IMG/VR virus record: IMGVR_UViG_3300043786_000604
Span: 1 to 35,554 of that record
Strand: one strand, 5' to 3'
From: a virus
DNA length: 35,554 nucleotides
Position numbers and translations under genes: made by a program. The notes beneath the pieces are model-generated. The model had not been told where the DNA came from. It did not search any database and saw only the letters and a program-made list of their open reading frames with translations. Position 1 is the stretch's first letter. The number at the start of each line of letters is the position of its first letter. Of the stretch, positions 7,596 through 17,069 are shown one piece after another.

Positions 7596-8290
7596 TGGCA
7601 GAGAAAGGCAAATCACTTAGAGGGGCATTAGCTTCAAATCCATCTCGTCGTGGTGATATGGATGAAGGCAAGATAACCGAGCGAACTCGTCGCGCTGCTA
7701 GTCGTGCAGCTAGTAACGCTCCTAGAGAAAGACTTTCTCCTGGAGTTTATCGTAGCGCTAGTGGAGGCTTAGTAACGCAGAATGGTCGACCAATTCAGCG
7801 TCAGCAATCGCCTGGGATGGCTGCTCAAGCTGCTGGCGAAGCTGCTGCACGAGGAATGGGTGGAGTAGCTGGCCAAGTTGGTCAAATGGCTGGAGACGCT
7901 TTTCAGAATCTTCCTGGCCAACTCAATTCTGTTGCTAATCAAACTCAGCAACTTGCGCAGCAGTCAACAGGCCAGGCCGGTTTTGTTGGCAATCAGTTTG
8001 GAAACAATATGCCTATCAATGATTTAATGTATCGCACACTACCTGGCCAGCCAGGAAATGTAGGCGCTATGTTTGGTCAGCTGCCACAAATGCCACAGGC
8101 TTCAGCAAATCAGGGCGGTCAATATCGTTTGAGTCCTGGTGTATACGGCACTCGTGAACAGGCTATGCAGCAGTACAACCGACAGATGCTAGATGCTGGT
8201 GTGCAACCTGCATATACAAACTACGAACAAATGCCCGCATTATTAAATTATTTCGGACCTGGTGGTGGACAAGGACAGCGTAGAGGGTAG
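7595..8290 (+). CDS. Gln/Gly/Ala-rich virion protein, probable internal protein
   Basis: The 231-residue product starts on the last base of the previous stop. It has a basic, Arg-rich N-terminus (residues 15-50), then low-complexity A/G/Q sequence. The short motif (L)SPGVYR/G occurs twice (around residues 48 and 178), each followed by a similar turn, so it may be an internal duplication. There is no membrane or enzyme motif. Context between ejection-type and nozzle-type genes suggests a minor virion component. Confidence 0.7.
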   Translation: MAEKGKSLRGALASNPSRRGDMDEGKITERTRRAASRAASNAPRERLSPGVYRSASGGLVTQNGRPIQRQQSPGMAAQAAGEAAARGMGGVAGQVGQMAGDAFQNLPGQLNSVANQTQQLAQQSTGQAGFVGNQFGNNMPINDLMYRTLPGQPGNVGAMFGQLPQMPQASANQGGQYRLSPGVYGTREQAMQQYNRQMLDAGVQPAYTNYEQMPALLNYFGPGGGQGQRRG

Positions 8291-8293
8291 GCA

Positions 8294-9826
8294 ATGCCGT
8301 TTCAGGGATTTACTATGCCACCTCCCTATGGTGGATTGGACTTAGTTAGTCCGATTGACAATATGGAGCCAACCTATGCGTTGGAATTGGTAAATGTGTT
8401 TCCTGGAGCGGGTGCTCCAACTGTTAGGCAGGGGTATCAACAGTTTGCAAATGTAGGTTCTACAGGGCCGTTAAAATTTTTAGATTCGCTAAATTTAACT
8501 AATGGTTCAAATGTTTTAATTGCTTCAAATGATTCAGCCATTTACGGCATTACTTCTAGCGGGACAGTTAGCACTATTACTGGCTCTGCTATTACATCTG
8601 GAGAGTGGCAATCCACAACCTATAATAACAGAATCTATCTTTGTAACGGCACTGATAACGCTAGGTATTGGGATGGCATTTCTGCTACTACAAGCAATCT
8701 TACATTTACCGGCCTAGCACTGACTAGCATGATAGGGGTAACTGCTCACAAGGAGCGGTTATATTTTATTGAGAATAACAGTCTTAAAGTTTGGTACGGT
8801 GGTTTACAAGTTACAGGCACAGGCGGTACTCCAGCGCTAACAAGTTTTGATTTGTCATACGTTATGCAGCGTGGTGGCTACCTGGTAGGTATTGGTAGCT
8901 TTAGCAACAGTAACGCTAACAACGTGCAGGAGTATTTCTGGGCTTGTAGCTCAGAAGGTGAGCTAGTTTTCTACTCTGGTAGTTACGCTGGAGATTTTGC
9001 TACATGGGGCCTAGTCGCTCGATTTTATATTGGCAAGCCGTTAGGTAGACGCGCTTTTGTTAGGGTTAATAACGACGTCTGGATAATCACCGAGCAGGGC
9101 ATTGTACCAATGTCGGGCGTATTCCAAGCTGATCCAGAAGCAGCCCTAAACATAGTTAGCCAAAAGGTTAATCCGCTTATTTCTACAGCAGCTAGTAGCG
9201 TACCGTTCGATCATCAATGGCATGGATTCTTTTGGCCACAGGGTAGGCGAGTGTATATTACTATTCCTGATGCTGGAAATGCTTGCCACTTTCTAGTTTA
9301 TAGCATTGATACTAAAGGTTGGACTGAATTTAGGTTATTTAATGGCGAACATTGTTTATCATCGTGTTTGTTTAATCGTAAGCCTTTTTACGGCTCGGCT
9401 ACCGGCATTGTCTGGACTGGAGAGACTGGCCAGGCTGACGCCGTTGTTAGTGGTTCTGGGCAAGCAATAACCTATTCGGGACGTACTGCATTTAGCTTTT
9501 ACGGCTCCCGTGGCAACTATAAAGCCTTTAAAGATATTAGACCTATAATGAAGGTAAAGCGTGGGGTAACGCTTAATCTGGGGCTTGATACCGATTTTAG
9601 ACGGCAACCTACAGTTACAGCAGTTACTACACCAACTGGGGTTTATACGCCTTGGGGCAGTCCTTGGGGATCGCCGTGGTCATCAGATGTTGAATATGTA
9701 TTTGATAGGTTCGCAGTTAAAGGACAAGGCCATTGCGCGGCGGTGCGGTTTGGTGGTTCCATAAAGAATACATCCCTACAACTGCTTGGGTTTGAAATAC
9801 GTTATGATATGGGTGGGCAGGTATAA
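8294..9826 (+). CDS. Tail nozzle/DNA-stabilisation-like protein
   Basis: The 510-residue product is nearly all beta strand. The opening GGLDLVSPIDNMEPTYALELVNVFP and phrases such as NRIYLCNGTDNARYWDG and HKERLYFIENNSLKVWYGG resemble the family of podovirus proteins related to P22 gp10 or T7 nozzle, which close the tail below the adaptor. WGSPWGSPWSSDVEYVFDRFAVKGQG near the C-terminus is also typical of such structural proteins. Membership is from pattern recognition only. It lies among adaptor and ejection genes, three bases after the previous stop. Confidence 0.7.
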   Translation: MPFQGFTMPPPYGGLDLVSPIDNMEPTYALELVNVFPGAGAPTVRQGYQQFANVGSTGPLKFLDSLNLTNGSNVLIASNDSAIYGITSSGTVSTITGSAITSGEWQSTTYNNRIYLCNGTDNARYWDGISATTSNLTFTGLALTSMIGVTAHKERLYFIENNSLKVWYGGLQVTGTGGTPALTSFDLSYVMQRGGYLVGIGSFSNSNANNVQEYFWACSSEGELVFYSGSYAGDFATWGLVARFYIGKPLGRRAFVRVNNDVWIITEQGIVPMSGVFQADPEAALNIVSQKVNPLISTAASSVPFDHQWHGFFWPQGRRVYITIPDAGNACHFLVYSIDTKGWTEFRLFNGEHCLSSCLFNRKPFYGSATGIVWTGETGQADAVVSGSGQAITYSGRTAFSFYGSRGNYKAFKDIRPIMKVKRGVTLNLGLDTDFRRQPTVTAVTTPTGVYTPWGSPWGSPWSSDVEYVFDRFAVKGQGHCAAVRFGGSIKNTSLQLLGFEIRYDMGGQV

Positions 9827-9828
9827 TT

Positions 9829-10749
9829 ATGGCAACGCAACAAAAAGGTGCATTAAATAAAACACCAACAAATAAACAGCAGAACCTTACTCCTACTAGG
9901 CCAGAAAACTTGGCTATGTTTAATACGCTTACACCTGAGCAGCAAAAAAAGTATCAGGAGATACGCAAAACTAAGGGCGTTAAAATAGCCAACTCATTTT
10001 TGCAAAGAAGGGCTCAAAAACCTGCTACTGGTCCATTGCCTTATGACCAGATGACTAGAGAGCAGCAAATTGAACAAGGCTTTGAACAGGGAGGCCAGGC
10101 TTATGGCGATATAGTCAATCGGTTTAGAGGCTTTGATCCAAGTCAAATGCAAGGGCAGTATGAGCCTCAATTTCAGCAGGAAATGGACAGGTATCGTCAA
10201 AACATTATGGGGCAGTTTGAAAGACGCAATGCTGAAGAATTTGAGCGACAGAATATAGCGACTCAGCAACAGATTGCAGAGCGTGGATTAGATCCCAATA
10301 GCCCTGCTGCTCAGGCGTTAATGAAACAGAATACGCAACGACAAGATTTAGCTCGTCAAGAAGCTATGTCAGCAGCAGAAACAGGCGCTTATGGCATACA
10401 AGAGCAAGCGTTTGGACAGGCTTACAAGCAGCAGATGCTACCTTACCAGATGTATGAGGCTATTCAACAACCCTATGCTTATGGCACTCAAGCATACTAT
10501 CAACAACAACAACTACAGCAGCAGCAAGAATTTGAGGCTAAGCAAAATCAGTTAAATCGTCAGACACAAATGCGAATAGCTGGTATGAATCGCGGTGGAG
10601 GCGGTGGCGGTGGCGATCCAACAGATTCGTTTTATGACCGTCAAATGCCAGGATTAGGATTTGGTAATCAGCCACAACCTAATCCGATTGCATCGGGAAC
10701 AATAGGGTTTGTGCAGGGCGTAGGGTCTGGTATTCAACGACAAAGGTAA
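9829..10749 (+). CDS. Glutamine-rich virion protein, probable internal protein
   Basis: The 306-residue product is about one fifth Gln, mostly helical and unstructured. TPEQQKKYQEIRKTKG (about 35-50) forms a charged helix, then Q/A/Y-rich sequence follows, and a glycine run (seven Gly near residue 260) separates a short C-terminus ending in a basic patch. No family is recognised. Gene order (nozzle, this gene, large internal proteins) suggests a minor internal or ejection protein. Confidence 0.7.
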   Translation: MATQQKGALNKTPTNKQQNLTPTRPENLAMFNTLTPEQQKKYQEIRKTKGVKIANSFLQRRAQKPATGPLPYDQMTREQQIEQGFEQGGQAYGDIVNRFRGFDPSQMQGQYEPQFQQEMDRYRQNIMGQFERRNAEEFERQNIATQQQIAERGLDPNSPAAQALMKQNTQRQDLARQEAMSAAETGAYGIQEQAFGQAYKQQMLPYQMYEAIQQPYAYGTQAYYQQQQLQQQQEFEAKQNQLNRQTQMRIAGMNRGGGGGGGDPTDSFYDRQMPGLGFGNQPQPNPIASGTIGFVQGVGSGIQRQR

Positions 10750-10752
10750 ATT

Positions 10753-12081
10753 ATGGCAGATGGATTAGCTGGCGCACTAGCAGGGTTAAACTATACACCA
10801 CAGGAAACTGCTTATGGTATTGCTGGTGGTGCACTTAACCAACTTACCCCACAGATTATAACGCCTTATACCTCTACAGGAAGGGCGGTAGGTATAGGCT
10901 TAGGTTCGATACTCCTTCAGTCATTACTGGGCTACCAGGCGCGTCAAGAGGCCGTACAGCAGAGCCTAGAGACTAATCGGTTGGCTAACCAGCTTATGAC
11001 ATTTGAAACGCCAGAACAAAGAACTGGCTTTATTGAGCAACTTCCATCCGGCGGTTTTCTTGACCCACGAGAGCGATTACTTACGTTAGCTACGGCGCTT
11101 AATCAGCAGGAAACTGCAAGAAAAGCTAAAGCAGCAGAAAAGTTACTAGAGCTACAAACTGCGGCTGACTTTGAGCTTGGGCCGAAAGGCACCGAGCTGT
11201 TTGAGCGCAAAAAGCAGCAAGAAATTGATATTGCTCGTGCTAGAATTAAAGGGCTAACAGGAGCATTAAGCGAAGAGGTTCCTGAGACGCCAATGCCTTT
11301 GCCTCCAATGACAGGGGCTACGCCGCTGCAAGAAAAGCGAGATGCTTTAATTGGGCGAGGTATTTCAATGGGAATGACGCCAGGCCAAGCGGCCGATTAT
11401 GCCGAAAAGAATCTTTCGCTTGAAACCGGAGCTACCAAAGATGCTCAAAAGCGAATAGATAAATCAAGAGAGCGTGCAAATGCATTAGAGCAAGTAACTT
11501 CTACTGCTCGTGCAGGACTTGAAGGCGCAGGTATTACTGGCGGAATAGAAGGTGGCATTAGAGAACTTGCTTCTAAAGCATACGCTTTTGTTAGTCCCAA
11601 AGAACAGGAAAAGCGAGATTACCAAAAATTACTTGATTCGGTTAGACCGCAAGTTGTTCAAATGCTTCGTTCGCCTGGCGCAGTTTCAGACTTTGAAACT
11701 AAATTGTTAATGGGCGCAGGACCAAGTTCAACAAATACACCAAGTGAAAACGCTAGAATTATTCAAGGCATGGATGTTGTAGCTAATCTTGAAGCAGACT
11801 ACGCCGACTTTGTTGAGTCGTTGGTTAGAAAGCAAGGATCTTCCGCTGGCGCAGATGCTTTATGGCGACAATACAAGAATGAACAGGTATTTCCTGAAGG
11901 TAAGTACAATCCTTTGCGTACTGATTGGGCTAGTTGGCTTGCAGAGCGTGGTATGTCTACTGAATCAGCTATTGTAGGCCCAAATGTTGCAGGCAGCAAC
12001 GCAATAGCAGCATTACAGGCTCGCCTAGACGCATTAGATCGTAAAGAAGCGGAATTAAAAGCTCGCAAAGGGATTAAATGA
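10753..12081 (+). CDS. Internal virion protein, helical, unknown family
   Basis: The 442-residue product has a hydrophobic Gly-rich N-terminal part (about residues 1-65, with AVGIGLGSILLQSLLG) followed by long alpha-helical, charged sequence. A P-rich loop (about 175-195) divides it. It overlaps the next gene by four bases (ATGA), so it is co-translated with the transglycosylase-bearing protein. Size and coupling fit the middle member of a three-protein ejection set, by analogy with podoviruses. No catalytic motif is visible. Confidence 0.7.
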   Translation: MADGLAGALAGLNYTPQETAYGIAGGALNQLTPQIITPYTSTGRAVGIGLGSILLQSLLGYQARQEAVQQSLETNRLANQLMTFETPEQRTGFIEQLPSGGFLDPRERLLTLATALNQQETARKAKAAEKLLELQTAADFELGPKGTELFERKKQQEIDIARARIKGLTGALSEEVPETPMPLPPMTGATPLQEKRDALIGRGISMGMTPGQAADYAEKNLSLETGATKDAQKRIDKSRERANALEQVTSTARAGLEGAGITGGIEGGIRELASKAYAFVSPKEQEKRDYQKLLDSVRPQVVQMLRSPGAVSDFETKLLMGAGPSSTNTPSENARIIQGMDVVANLEADYADFVESLVRKQGSSAGADALWRQYKNEQVFPEGKYNPLRTDWASWLAERGMSTESAIVGPNVAGSNAIAALQARLDALDRKEAELKARKGIK

Positions 12082-14054
12082 ACGAAGCAGAGCAATTAGC
12101 AGCACTTGAACAACGCTTATTAGCTAAAGAACAAGCAATCGCTCAACTTGAAGCTATGCCCGATGTTGGCTACAGCTCTTTAACTGGAGGTGCTAAACAA
12201 TTAGCGTTCGATATTCCTGTGGGCGTAGCTCGTGCTGGAGCAGGACTGGCTGATGTTTTGTCGTACCCGATTGTAAAAGGTTTGGAATACGCAGGTGCGC
12301 CTGTAGAAACCTTTGGACTTAGCAAGTTACTTAGTGCAGGAACAGAACAAGTAGCTCCTACACTCGGTGTGCAGCCTGAAACCGGAACGCAAGAGTTGGT
12401 TAGCTTTCTTACGCCTTCGCCATTGTCTAAAGCTAAATTGCTTAGTCAGGCTGGCACCGGATTGGCGTCTTACCTTGGAATGCAAGGTGCCGAAGCCGTA
12501 GCGCCAGAATCGCAATATGCTGGATTGGTAGGCGCATTGGCTGGCCCTAGTATTGCAACTCTAAGCGGCAAAGCAGTTGGAGCTGCTGCGCCTAAATTAG
12601 AAGATATAGGACTTGGATTGCAGCGAAAAGCACGAGGTATTACAAAGGCTGATTACAAAAACGCTAAAAATGCAGTAATTGAAACTGTAGACGGTGAGTT
12701 TAGTACGCAGTTAAAAGAAAGTGCTGACAACCTTATTAAAAACAAGACGCTAGGAACAAGCCGCAATCCTGGTGATATGTATGCTAATTTACAAGCAGCC
12801 AAAGAAAGCACAGAAAATGCTATTCAATCTGTATTGAAATCAACAGAAGCTCAAATTGGGCCAGTACCACCACCTACTTTTGATAATACTCTCAATTATA
12901 TTAAAAATAACATCGATTCGGCAGAAGTCGATTCTTATCTAGCTTATTTGGCAAACAAGCAAAGTTCATTAGCTCGTGAAGGGCAAGGCAGTTTAACGTA
13001 TCTAAACCAGCAAAAAAAAGTAGTTGGTGAAAGTTGGAAAAACTCTCCACTATCTGATGCTGGATTTTGGCGTACTCTATATAGAGACATGAAACAGCAT
13101 ATTGAAAAGTATGCTCCAGAAGTTAAAGATTTAAATAAAAAGAAACAAGATTTAGTAGTAGTTGAGCCCATTGTAACTCGTAATTTTAAAGCTTCTGGTG
13201 GCGATTTTGACATTGGCGCAGCTCAACGGTTGCTTAATACAACTGGTGGAGCTGGCTTGGCGGGGGGAGCGATTTTAGGCGCAGCTACAGGCAATGTAAA
13301 ACGAGGACTTCTAGGTGCCTTAACTTTGCGTGGTTTAGCTACGCCTACAGGTCAGGACATTGTGGGGCGTGGTTTACGAGCTGGGTCTTCGTTAGCCGAA
13401 GTGATTGGTAAATTAGGTTTTAAAATTGATGCAAAAGATTTAGGAGTTTTACAGCGTGGTGGCATAGCCGAAGGATTTGCGTCAATCGCCGATCAAACAG
13501 CGGCAGAGATATTATCTGCGCCTGAGCCAGATACATTAGAGGATATTCAGGCACAACGAGAAAAGTTAAAAGCAGCTTTGCAAAACTTAACTGTTACTAC
13601 AGAGCCTACCCTACAACCTAAAACCGTCAAAGTAGGCAAGCAAAACGTAAGCATACCTACAGGCGAAGAGTATGCGCCTCCGTCATTGGTTAAGGCTGTA
13701 ATGAAAGTAGAGTCAGCAGGTAAGCAAGAATCTATTAGCCCTAAAGGAGCTACTGGCTTGATGCAGCTTATGCCAGCAACAGCAAAAGATTTAGGAGTAG
13801 ATCCTACCAACGCGCAAGAGAACGTAGAGGGTGGCAGCCGCTATTTGCAGCAGTTGATTAGTAAATATGGCAAAACTGATATAGGGCTCGCAGCGTATAA
13901 CTGGGGGCAAGGTAATGTTGATAAGGCCATTAGAAAGTTAAAGGCTGAAAGGAAAGCTGTAACATGGGCCAATATCATGCAGGTAGTTAAGGTGCCGATG
14001 GAGACACGGCTATACGTTAACAAGGTATTAAAAAATAGAGAAGTAGAAGCATAA
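12078..14054 (+). CDS. Internal virion protein with C-terminal lytic transglycosylase (SLT) domain
   Basis: The product has 658 residues. Residues ~1-180 are Ala/Gly-rich and partly membrane-like, ~180-390 are helical, and ~530-650 form an SLT-type lysozyme-like domain. Visible there are the catalytic-glutamate motif VMKVESAGK (Glu545), the GATGLMQLMPATAKDLGV block and the AAYNWGQGNVDKA block, the standard three motifs of the family. Phages inject such proteins to open peptidoglycan locally during DNA entry, so this is infection rather than lysis. The ATG overlaps the previous stop. Confidence 0.88.
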   Translation: MNEAEQLAALEQRLLAKEQAIAQLEAMPDVGYSSLTGGAKQLAFDIPVGVARAGAGLADVLSYPIVKGLEYAGAPVETFGLSKLLSAGTEQVAPTLGVQPETGTQELVSFLTPSPLSKAKLLSQAGTGLASYLGMQGAEAVAPESQYAGLVGALAGPSIATLSGKAVGAAAPKLEDIGLGLQRKARGITKADYKNAKNAVIETVDGEFSTQLKESADNLIKNKTLGTSRNPGDMYANLQAAKESTENAIQSVLKSTEAQIGPVPPPTFDNTLNYIKNNIDSAEVDSYLAYLANKQSSLAREGQGSLTYLNQQKKVVGESWKNSPLSDAGFWRTLYRDMKQHIEKYAPEVKDLNKKKQDLVVVEPIVTRNFKASGGDFDIGAAQRLLNTTGGAGLAGGAILGAATGNVKRGLLGALTLRGLATPTGQDIVGRGLRAGSSLAEVIGKLGFKIDAKDLGVLQRGGIAEGFASIADQTAAEILSAPEPDTLEDIQAQREKLKAALQNLTVTTEPTLQPKTVKVGKQNVSIPTGEEYAPPSLVKAVMKVESAGKQESISPKGATGLMQLMPATAKDLGVDPTNAQENVEGGSRYLQQLISKYGKTDIGLAAYNWGQGNVDKAIRKLKAERKAVTWANIMQVVKVPMETRLYVNKVLKNREVEA

Positions 14055-14063
14055 GGAGCATTT

Positions 14064-15125
14064 ATGGTTTGGAACGCAGGAAACTTTACAAGGGCTAACG
14101 GCTCTACTGAGTGGCAGGATGATGCGGCGCTAGGGTTAGGCATTGAGCCAGGTTTGCATGATGCCCAGGATAATGACTTAGCTACAGGTATTGACCAGTG
14201 CCTTAACAAGACCGGCCAGAATGCTATGACTGGCAATTTAAATGTTGGTGGCAATAGAGTTACTAATGTTGCTTCTGGTACTGCTGCGGCACCTGCTATT
14301 TGTGCTGGCAACGATGTTGACACTGGTATTTTCTCTCCTGCTGCTAATGAATTGGCAGTTTCTACTAATGGCGTTGAGCGAGTGCGGATTAACTCAGTTG
14401 GTTCAGTCGGAATTGGAGTTTCAAATCCAGGTGTTTTATTAGATTTAAGACGCGATGCTAACAACACTTTAACACGAGTAAGATTACACAATGCTGACGC
14501 TGGCAGTTCGGCGCAAACTCATATTGATTTAGGTAATAATCAAAATCAAACTGCCGCAGGGCTTATTCTTAATTCTTCTACAAATACTGCAAACGGCGGT
14601 GTTAGTTCTTTAAACTTATACAACGGCGTTGGCCCAATTTCACTTAATATTAACAGTTCTGAAAAGATTCGATTAGCGACAAACAATGACGTTATCTTGC
14701 GTAATGGACAACTGTTTTTTGATTCCATTTTATCTAGCGGCGCGGGAACCCACTTTGTTAAGTGGAACTCTATTAACGGTTTAGTTACTTATGATTCTTC
14801 TTCAGCGCTAATTAAAGAGCAGATAGTTGATTGCCCATATGGTCTTAATACGGTAGCTGCTATGCAACCTCGTAGATATTACCGTAAGGATGATAAGCGG
14901 CATGAGGTTGGATTTATTGCCGATGAACTCATTGCCGTAACTCCTGAGTTGGTAAATGTAGGAGCTAAGAGTTTGGTTACGAATAATGCTGCTGATACTG
15001 AGCAAATTCCTGTTTCAGTGTCGTACGAAAAACTCACAGCGATTCTCTGCAAAGCTATTCAGGAACTATCTGCAAAAGTAGAGGCTTTAGAAGCTAGACT
15101 ACCAGAGGTTACAGAGCCAGCATGA
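14064..15125 (+). CDS. Tail fibre/spike with C-terminal endosialidase-type chaperone (peptidase S74)
   Basis: The 353-residue product has an N-terminal virion-attachment part with TGQNAMTGNLNVGGNRVTNVASG (about 50-72), typical of fibre shafts, then a beta-rich body. Residues ~240-345 are the intramolecular chaperone: YGLNTVAAMQPRRYYRKDD, HEVGFIADEL and a terminal helix with AIQELSAKVEALEARL. In this family the domain trimerises the fibre and usually cuts itself off. The body is short compared with many fibres, so the receptor-binding part is small. AAGGAG precedes the ATG. Confidence 0.88.
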   Translation: MVWNAGNFTRANGSTEWQDDAALGLGIEPGLHDAQDNDLATGIDQCLNKTGQNAMTGNLNVGGNRVTNVASGTAAAPAICAGNDVDTGIFSPAANELAVSTNGVERVRINSVGSVGIGVSNPGVLLDLRRDANNTLTRVRLHNADAGSSAQTHIDLGNNQNQTAAGLILNSSTNTANGGVSSLNLYNGVGPISLNINSSEKIRLATNNDVILRNGQLFFDSILSSGAGTHFVKWNSINGLVTYDSSSALIKEQIVDCPYGLNTVAAMQPRRYYRKDDKRHEVGFIADELIAVTPELVNVGAKSLVTNNAADTEQIPVSVSYEKLTAILCKAIQELSAKVEALEARLPEVTEPA

Positions 15126-15538
15126 GACTTAGGCTAGTCAGGGTATCAGAGCACAATGGCGCTACTATGGGCGTTCTTTGTGTTGATGATATGCCTGAAT
15201 TTGTCACTTTAGAAGATGCTTGGCGTGATAATGAGCGCCGCATTAGTTGTATTCCTGTTGGCAGGTATAAAGTAAAGCCTAGAAATAGTCCTAAGTTTGG
15301 TCGTACTTGGCAGGTAATGGATGTGCCTGAGCGGGATCATATCCTGTTTCACGCAGGTAATACGCATAAGGATACTCACGGCTGTATATTGCTTGGTATG
15401 CAGTTTGGCAGGGTAGGTGACGAAGCCGCTATTTTAGCTAGTCGCTCCGCATTTAACCGTTTTATGGATTTATTAAGCGGGCAAATTGAAGTTGAGTTGG
15501 TAGTTATCGATGCTTATGGCGGTGGAAGGGTGCACTAA
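15122..15538 (+). CDS. DUF5675-like phage protein
   Basis: The 138-residue product contains FHAGNTHKDTHGCILLG (about residues 75-91), with His, Asn, Asp, Thr and Cys in the pattern I associate with DUF5675, and an upstream CIPVGRYKVKPRNSPKFG. The HxGN and DTxGC motifs resemble the active-site surroundings of cell-wall L,D-transpeptidase-like enzymes, but catalysis is not proven for the family. It lies between the fibre and lysis-like genes with ATGA overlap, so a cell-wall-linked role is plausible. Confidence 0.75.
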   Translation: MRLRLVRVSEHNGATMGVLCVDDMPEFVTLEDAWRDNERRISCIPVGRYKVKPRNSPKFGRTWQVMDVPERDHILFHAGNTHKDTHGCILLGMQFGRVGDEAAILASRSAFNRFMDLLSGQIEVELVVIDAYGGGRVH

Positions 15539-15777
15539 TGACTCACGATATTACTGAAGTTAGGTACTGGCTTGACCTGATTGTTAAGACTGCCATAGGG
15601 GTATTGGTTAGCATTATCGGCCTGGACTACCGCAGCGTTAAGAATAGCTTAAAAGAGCTAGAGGAGCACAAATACCAGGTCAAGGCAGAGGTAACCATAG
15701 TGCGCTCTGAACTAGGCGGCATACGCGATAAGATAGAGAAAATCGATGGCAAACTTGATAAGGCTCTTGAGCGTTAG
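15538..15777 (+). CDS. Small membrane protein with coiled coil (lysis-cassette member)
   Basis: The 79-residue product has one hydrophobic segment (about residues 12-29, VKTAIGVLVSIIGL core) followed by a charged heptad-like helix to the end. This N-in, helix-out layout is seen in inner-membrane spanins and in holin-associated proteins. The start overlaps the previous stop by one base. It overlaps the next gene by 32 bases. The function is inferred only from topology and position. Confidence 0.68.
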   Translation: MTHDITEVRYWLDLIVKTAIGVLVSIIGLDYRSVKNSLKELEEHKYQVKAEVTIVRSELGGIRDKIEKIDGKLDKALER

Positions 15778-16570
15778 TTTGCTATTTTGGGCTGGCACTG
15801 CCAGCGCTGCCCCTAGCCTATTGGGCATGTGCCACCGGCAGTTTGATTGTAATGCCGTTAAAAGCCTCTACGATGGCCAGGAAACCATTGTAACTGGCTG
15901 GTTAGAAAATACCTTTAGCCCACAGTGTAAATGCGCTGACAGGCTTTTAGAGGATTCTAGGCCGAAGGTGGTTCGAGTGCATATAGCCAATGGGCCATGC
16001 ATGAGGAACCGGCGGTGTGGCAGGTATGAGGTATTTGCTGGTGAGACTATTGCATCAGCTAACAGGGCATTTGAGCGTGGTAGGGGTGCTACAGTAACTA
16101 GGTTTAAAAGGGCAGTAGAAAGAACTGCTGCAAGGTTGGCTAATAGGAATAACTTAACGTGTTATGTTAGCCCGTGTCTGGAGTGTGACCTAAATGAAAG
16201 AGCACGACGATTTATGGCCACTGTTGTATCTAGTGCTATGCCTTATTGTAACCTTGTGGACAATCCTTACAAACGAAGCTGCTTCAGAGGAGCCGTCTGC
16301 GAAAAACACGGAGTTAATCCTAACCTATCTAAGCCGTGTATAGTTGATTTAGACGGTATAGACGGTAGCACAATCGCTATAAAACCTTGGGTTGAGAAGT
16401 ATAGACATTGTGACGTAACCTATTATTGGGAACCCTGGATGAATTGCATACGGGGGGACTTTGTTGATCCTAGAAATAGGAATTGTAAGTACGATAGTAG
16501 TTTGTTTGATTATTTAAAAGGAGTGTTATGCCGATATTTCTCTCAATCGTTCGCCATTTGCTTACCTTAG
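15746..16570 (+). CDS. Secreted cysteine-rich protein in the lysis region, unknown
   Basis: The 274-residue product has a clear signal peptide (positively charged start, hydrophobic LLSVSLLFWAG, cleavage likely after ASA near residue 22). The mature part has roughly 17 Cys, many in CxxxC-like pairs (CKCAD, CMRNRRC, CYVSPCLEC), so disulfide bonds in the periplasm are expected. Conserved-looking blocks are VDLDGIDGS and YYWEPWMNCIRGDFVDPR. No known lysozyme motif is found. It lies between a coiled-coil membrane protein and a holin, so an unrecognised wall hydrolase or lysis factor is possible. Confidence 0.75.
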   Translation: MANLIRLLSVSLLFWAGTASAAPSLLGMCHRQFDCNAVKSLYDGQETIVTGWLENTFSPQCKCADRLLEDSRPKVVRVHIANGPCMRNRRCGRYEVFAGETIASANRAFERGRGATVTRFKRAVERTAARLANRNNLTCYVSPCLECDLNERARRFMATVVSSAMPYCNLVDNPYKRSCFRGAVCEKHGVNPNLSKPCIVDLDGIDGSTIAIKPWVEKYRHCDVTYYWEPWMNCIRGDFVDPRNRNCKYDSSLFDYLKGVLCRYFSQSFAICLP

Positions 16571-16713
16571 CTGCTGGTAGCCTTATTACTATAGGCGTTA
16601 GCGAGAATGATGCTGCTGAGCTAGTTAGGGTTGCGGAGCCTGTAGTTGCTGGTGCTGTACTTTACGGCGCTACCCAAGTGTGGTCAGTATTGGATAAGAA
16701 AAAGCGCCGTTAA
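16528..16713 (+). CDS. Putative holin
   Basis: The 61-residue product has two hydrophobic segments (about residues 4-23 and 37-55) separated by a short acidic loop (SENDAAELVRVAE) and ends in DKKKRR, the basic tail typical of small phage holins. It would form inner-membrane holes that end infection. It starts 43 bases inside the preceding gene with an AAGGAG site at 16519-16524. Its stop overlaps the end of a converging minus-strand gene. Confidence 0.78.
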   Translation: MPIFLSIVRHLLTLAAGSLITIGVSENDAAELVRVAEPVVAGAVLYGATQVWSVLDKKKRR

Positions 16714-17069
16714 CCTACTCGACGTTTGCAGTTAGAAATAACGTAATAGTTATTAGCACGGCTAGATTTATCTTTATTTTTCCATAGCTCTGCTAATTGC
16801 ATTACCCTTTTGCGAATCATTGGAACGGCATCTGGAAAATCAAAAAGGTTATCGCAAATGTATTTTAGGTTATTTGGCCTAGCTACATCCTCAAAGAAAA
16901 AATCGTGAACACTTTGTTCTGTTGGTTTAGATAGGCAAGCCGTTCTGCCTATATAATCCATCATCGCTCTTTCTATAACTGCCAGCCACAGAACATGTTC
17001 TGGTAAGGCAAAATTAATATCCCCCATAAGAGATTCGTCTAAAGTTACTTTTTCACTAGGTCGAGCCAT
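16710..17069 (-). CDS. Hypothetical early protein
   Basis: The 119-residue product is mostly helical, with a WLAVIERAMMDYIG helix (about 28-41) and a basic C-terminus. It resembles phage-conserved small proteins seen beside nuclease genes, but no family is assigned. It is the last gene of the minus-strand operon and overlaps the previous nuclease gene by 25 bases. It converges on the holin with a four-base overlap. No clear ribosome site is seen, so coupling to the upstream gene is likely. Confidence 0.72.
   Translation of the reverse strand: MARPSEKVTLDESLMGDINFALPEHVLWLAVIERAMMDYIGRTACLSKPTEQSVHDFFFEDVARPNNLKYICDNLFDFPDAVPMIRKRVMQLAELWKNKDKSSRANNYYVISNCKRRVG

Noticed and set aside
13841-14491. 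216-codon open frame on the minus strand
   Set aside because: It runs antisense to the transglycosylase domain and fibre start, with no ribosome site or recognisable motifs; both plus-strand genes are well supported.
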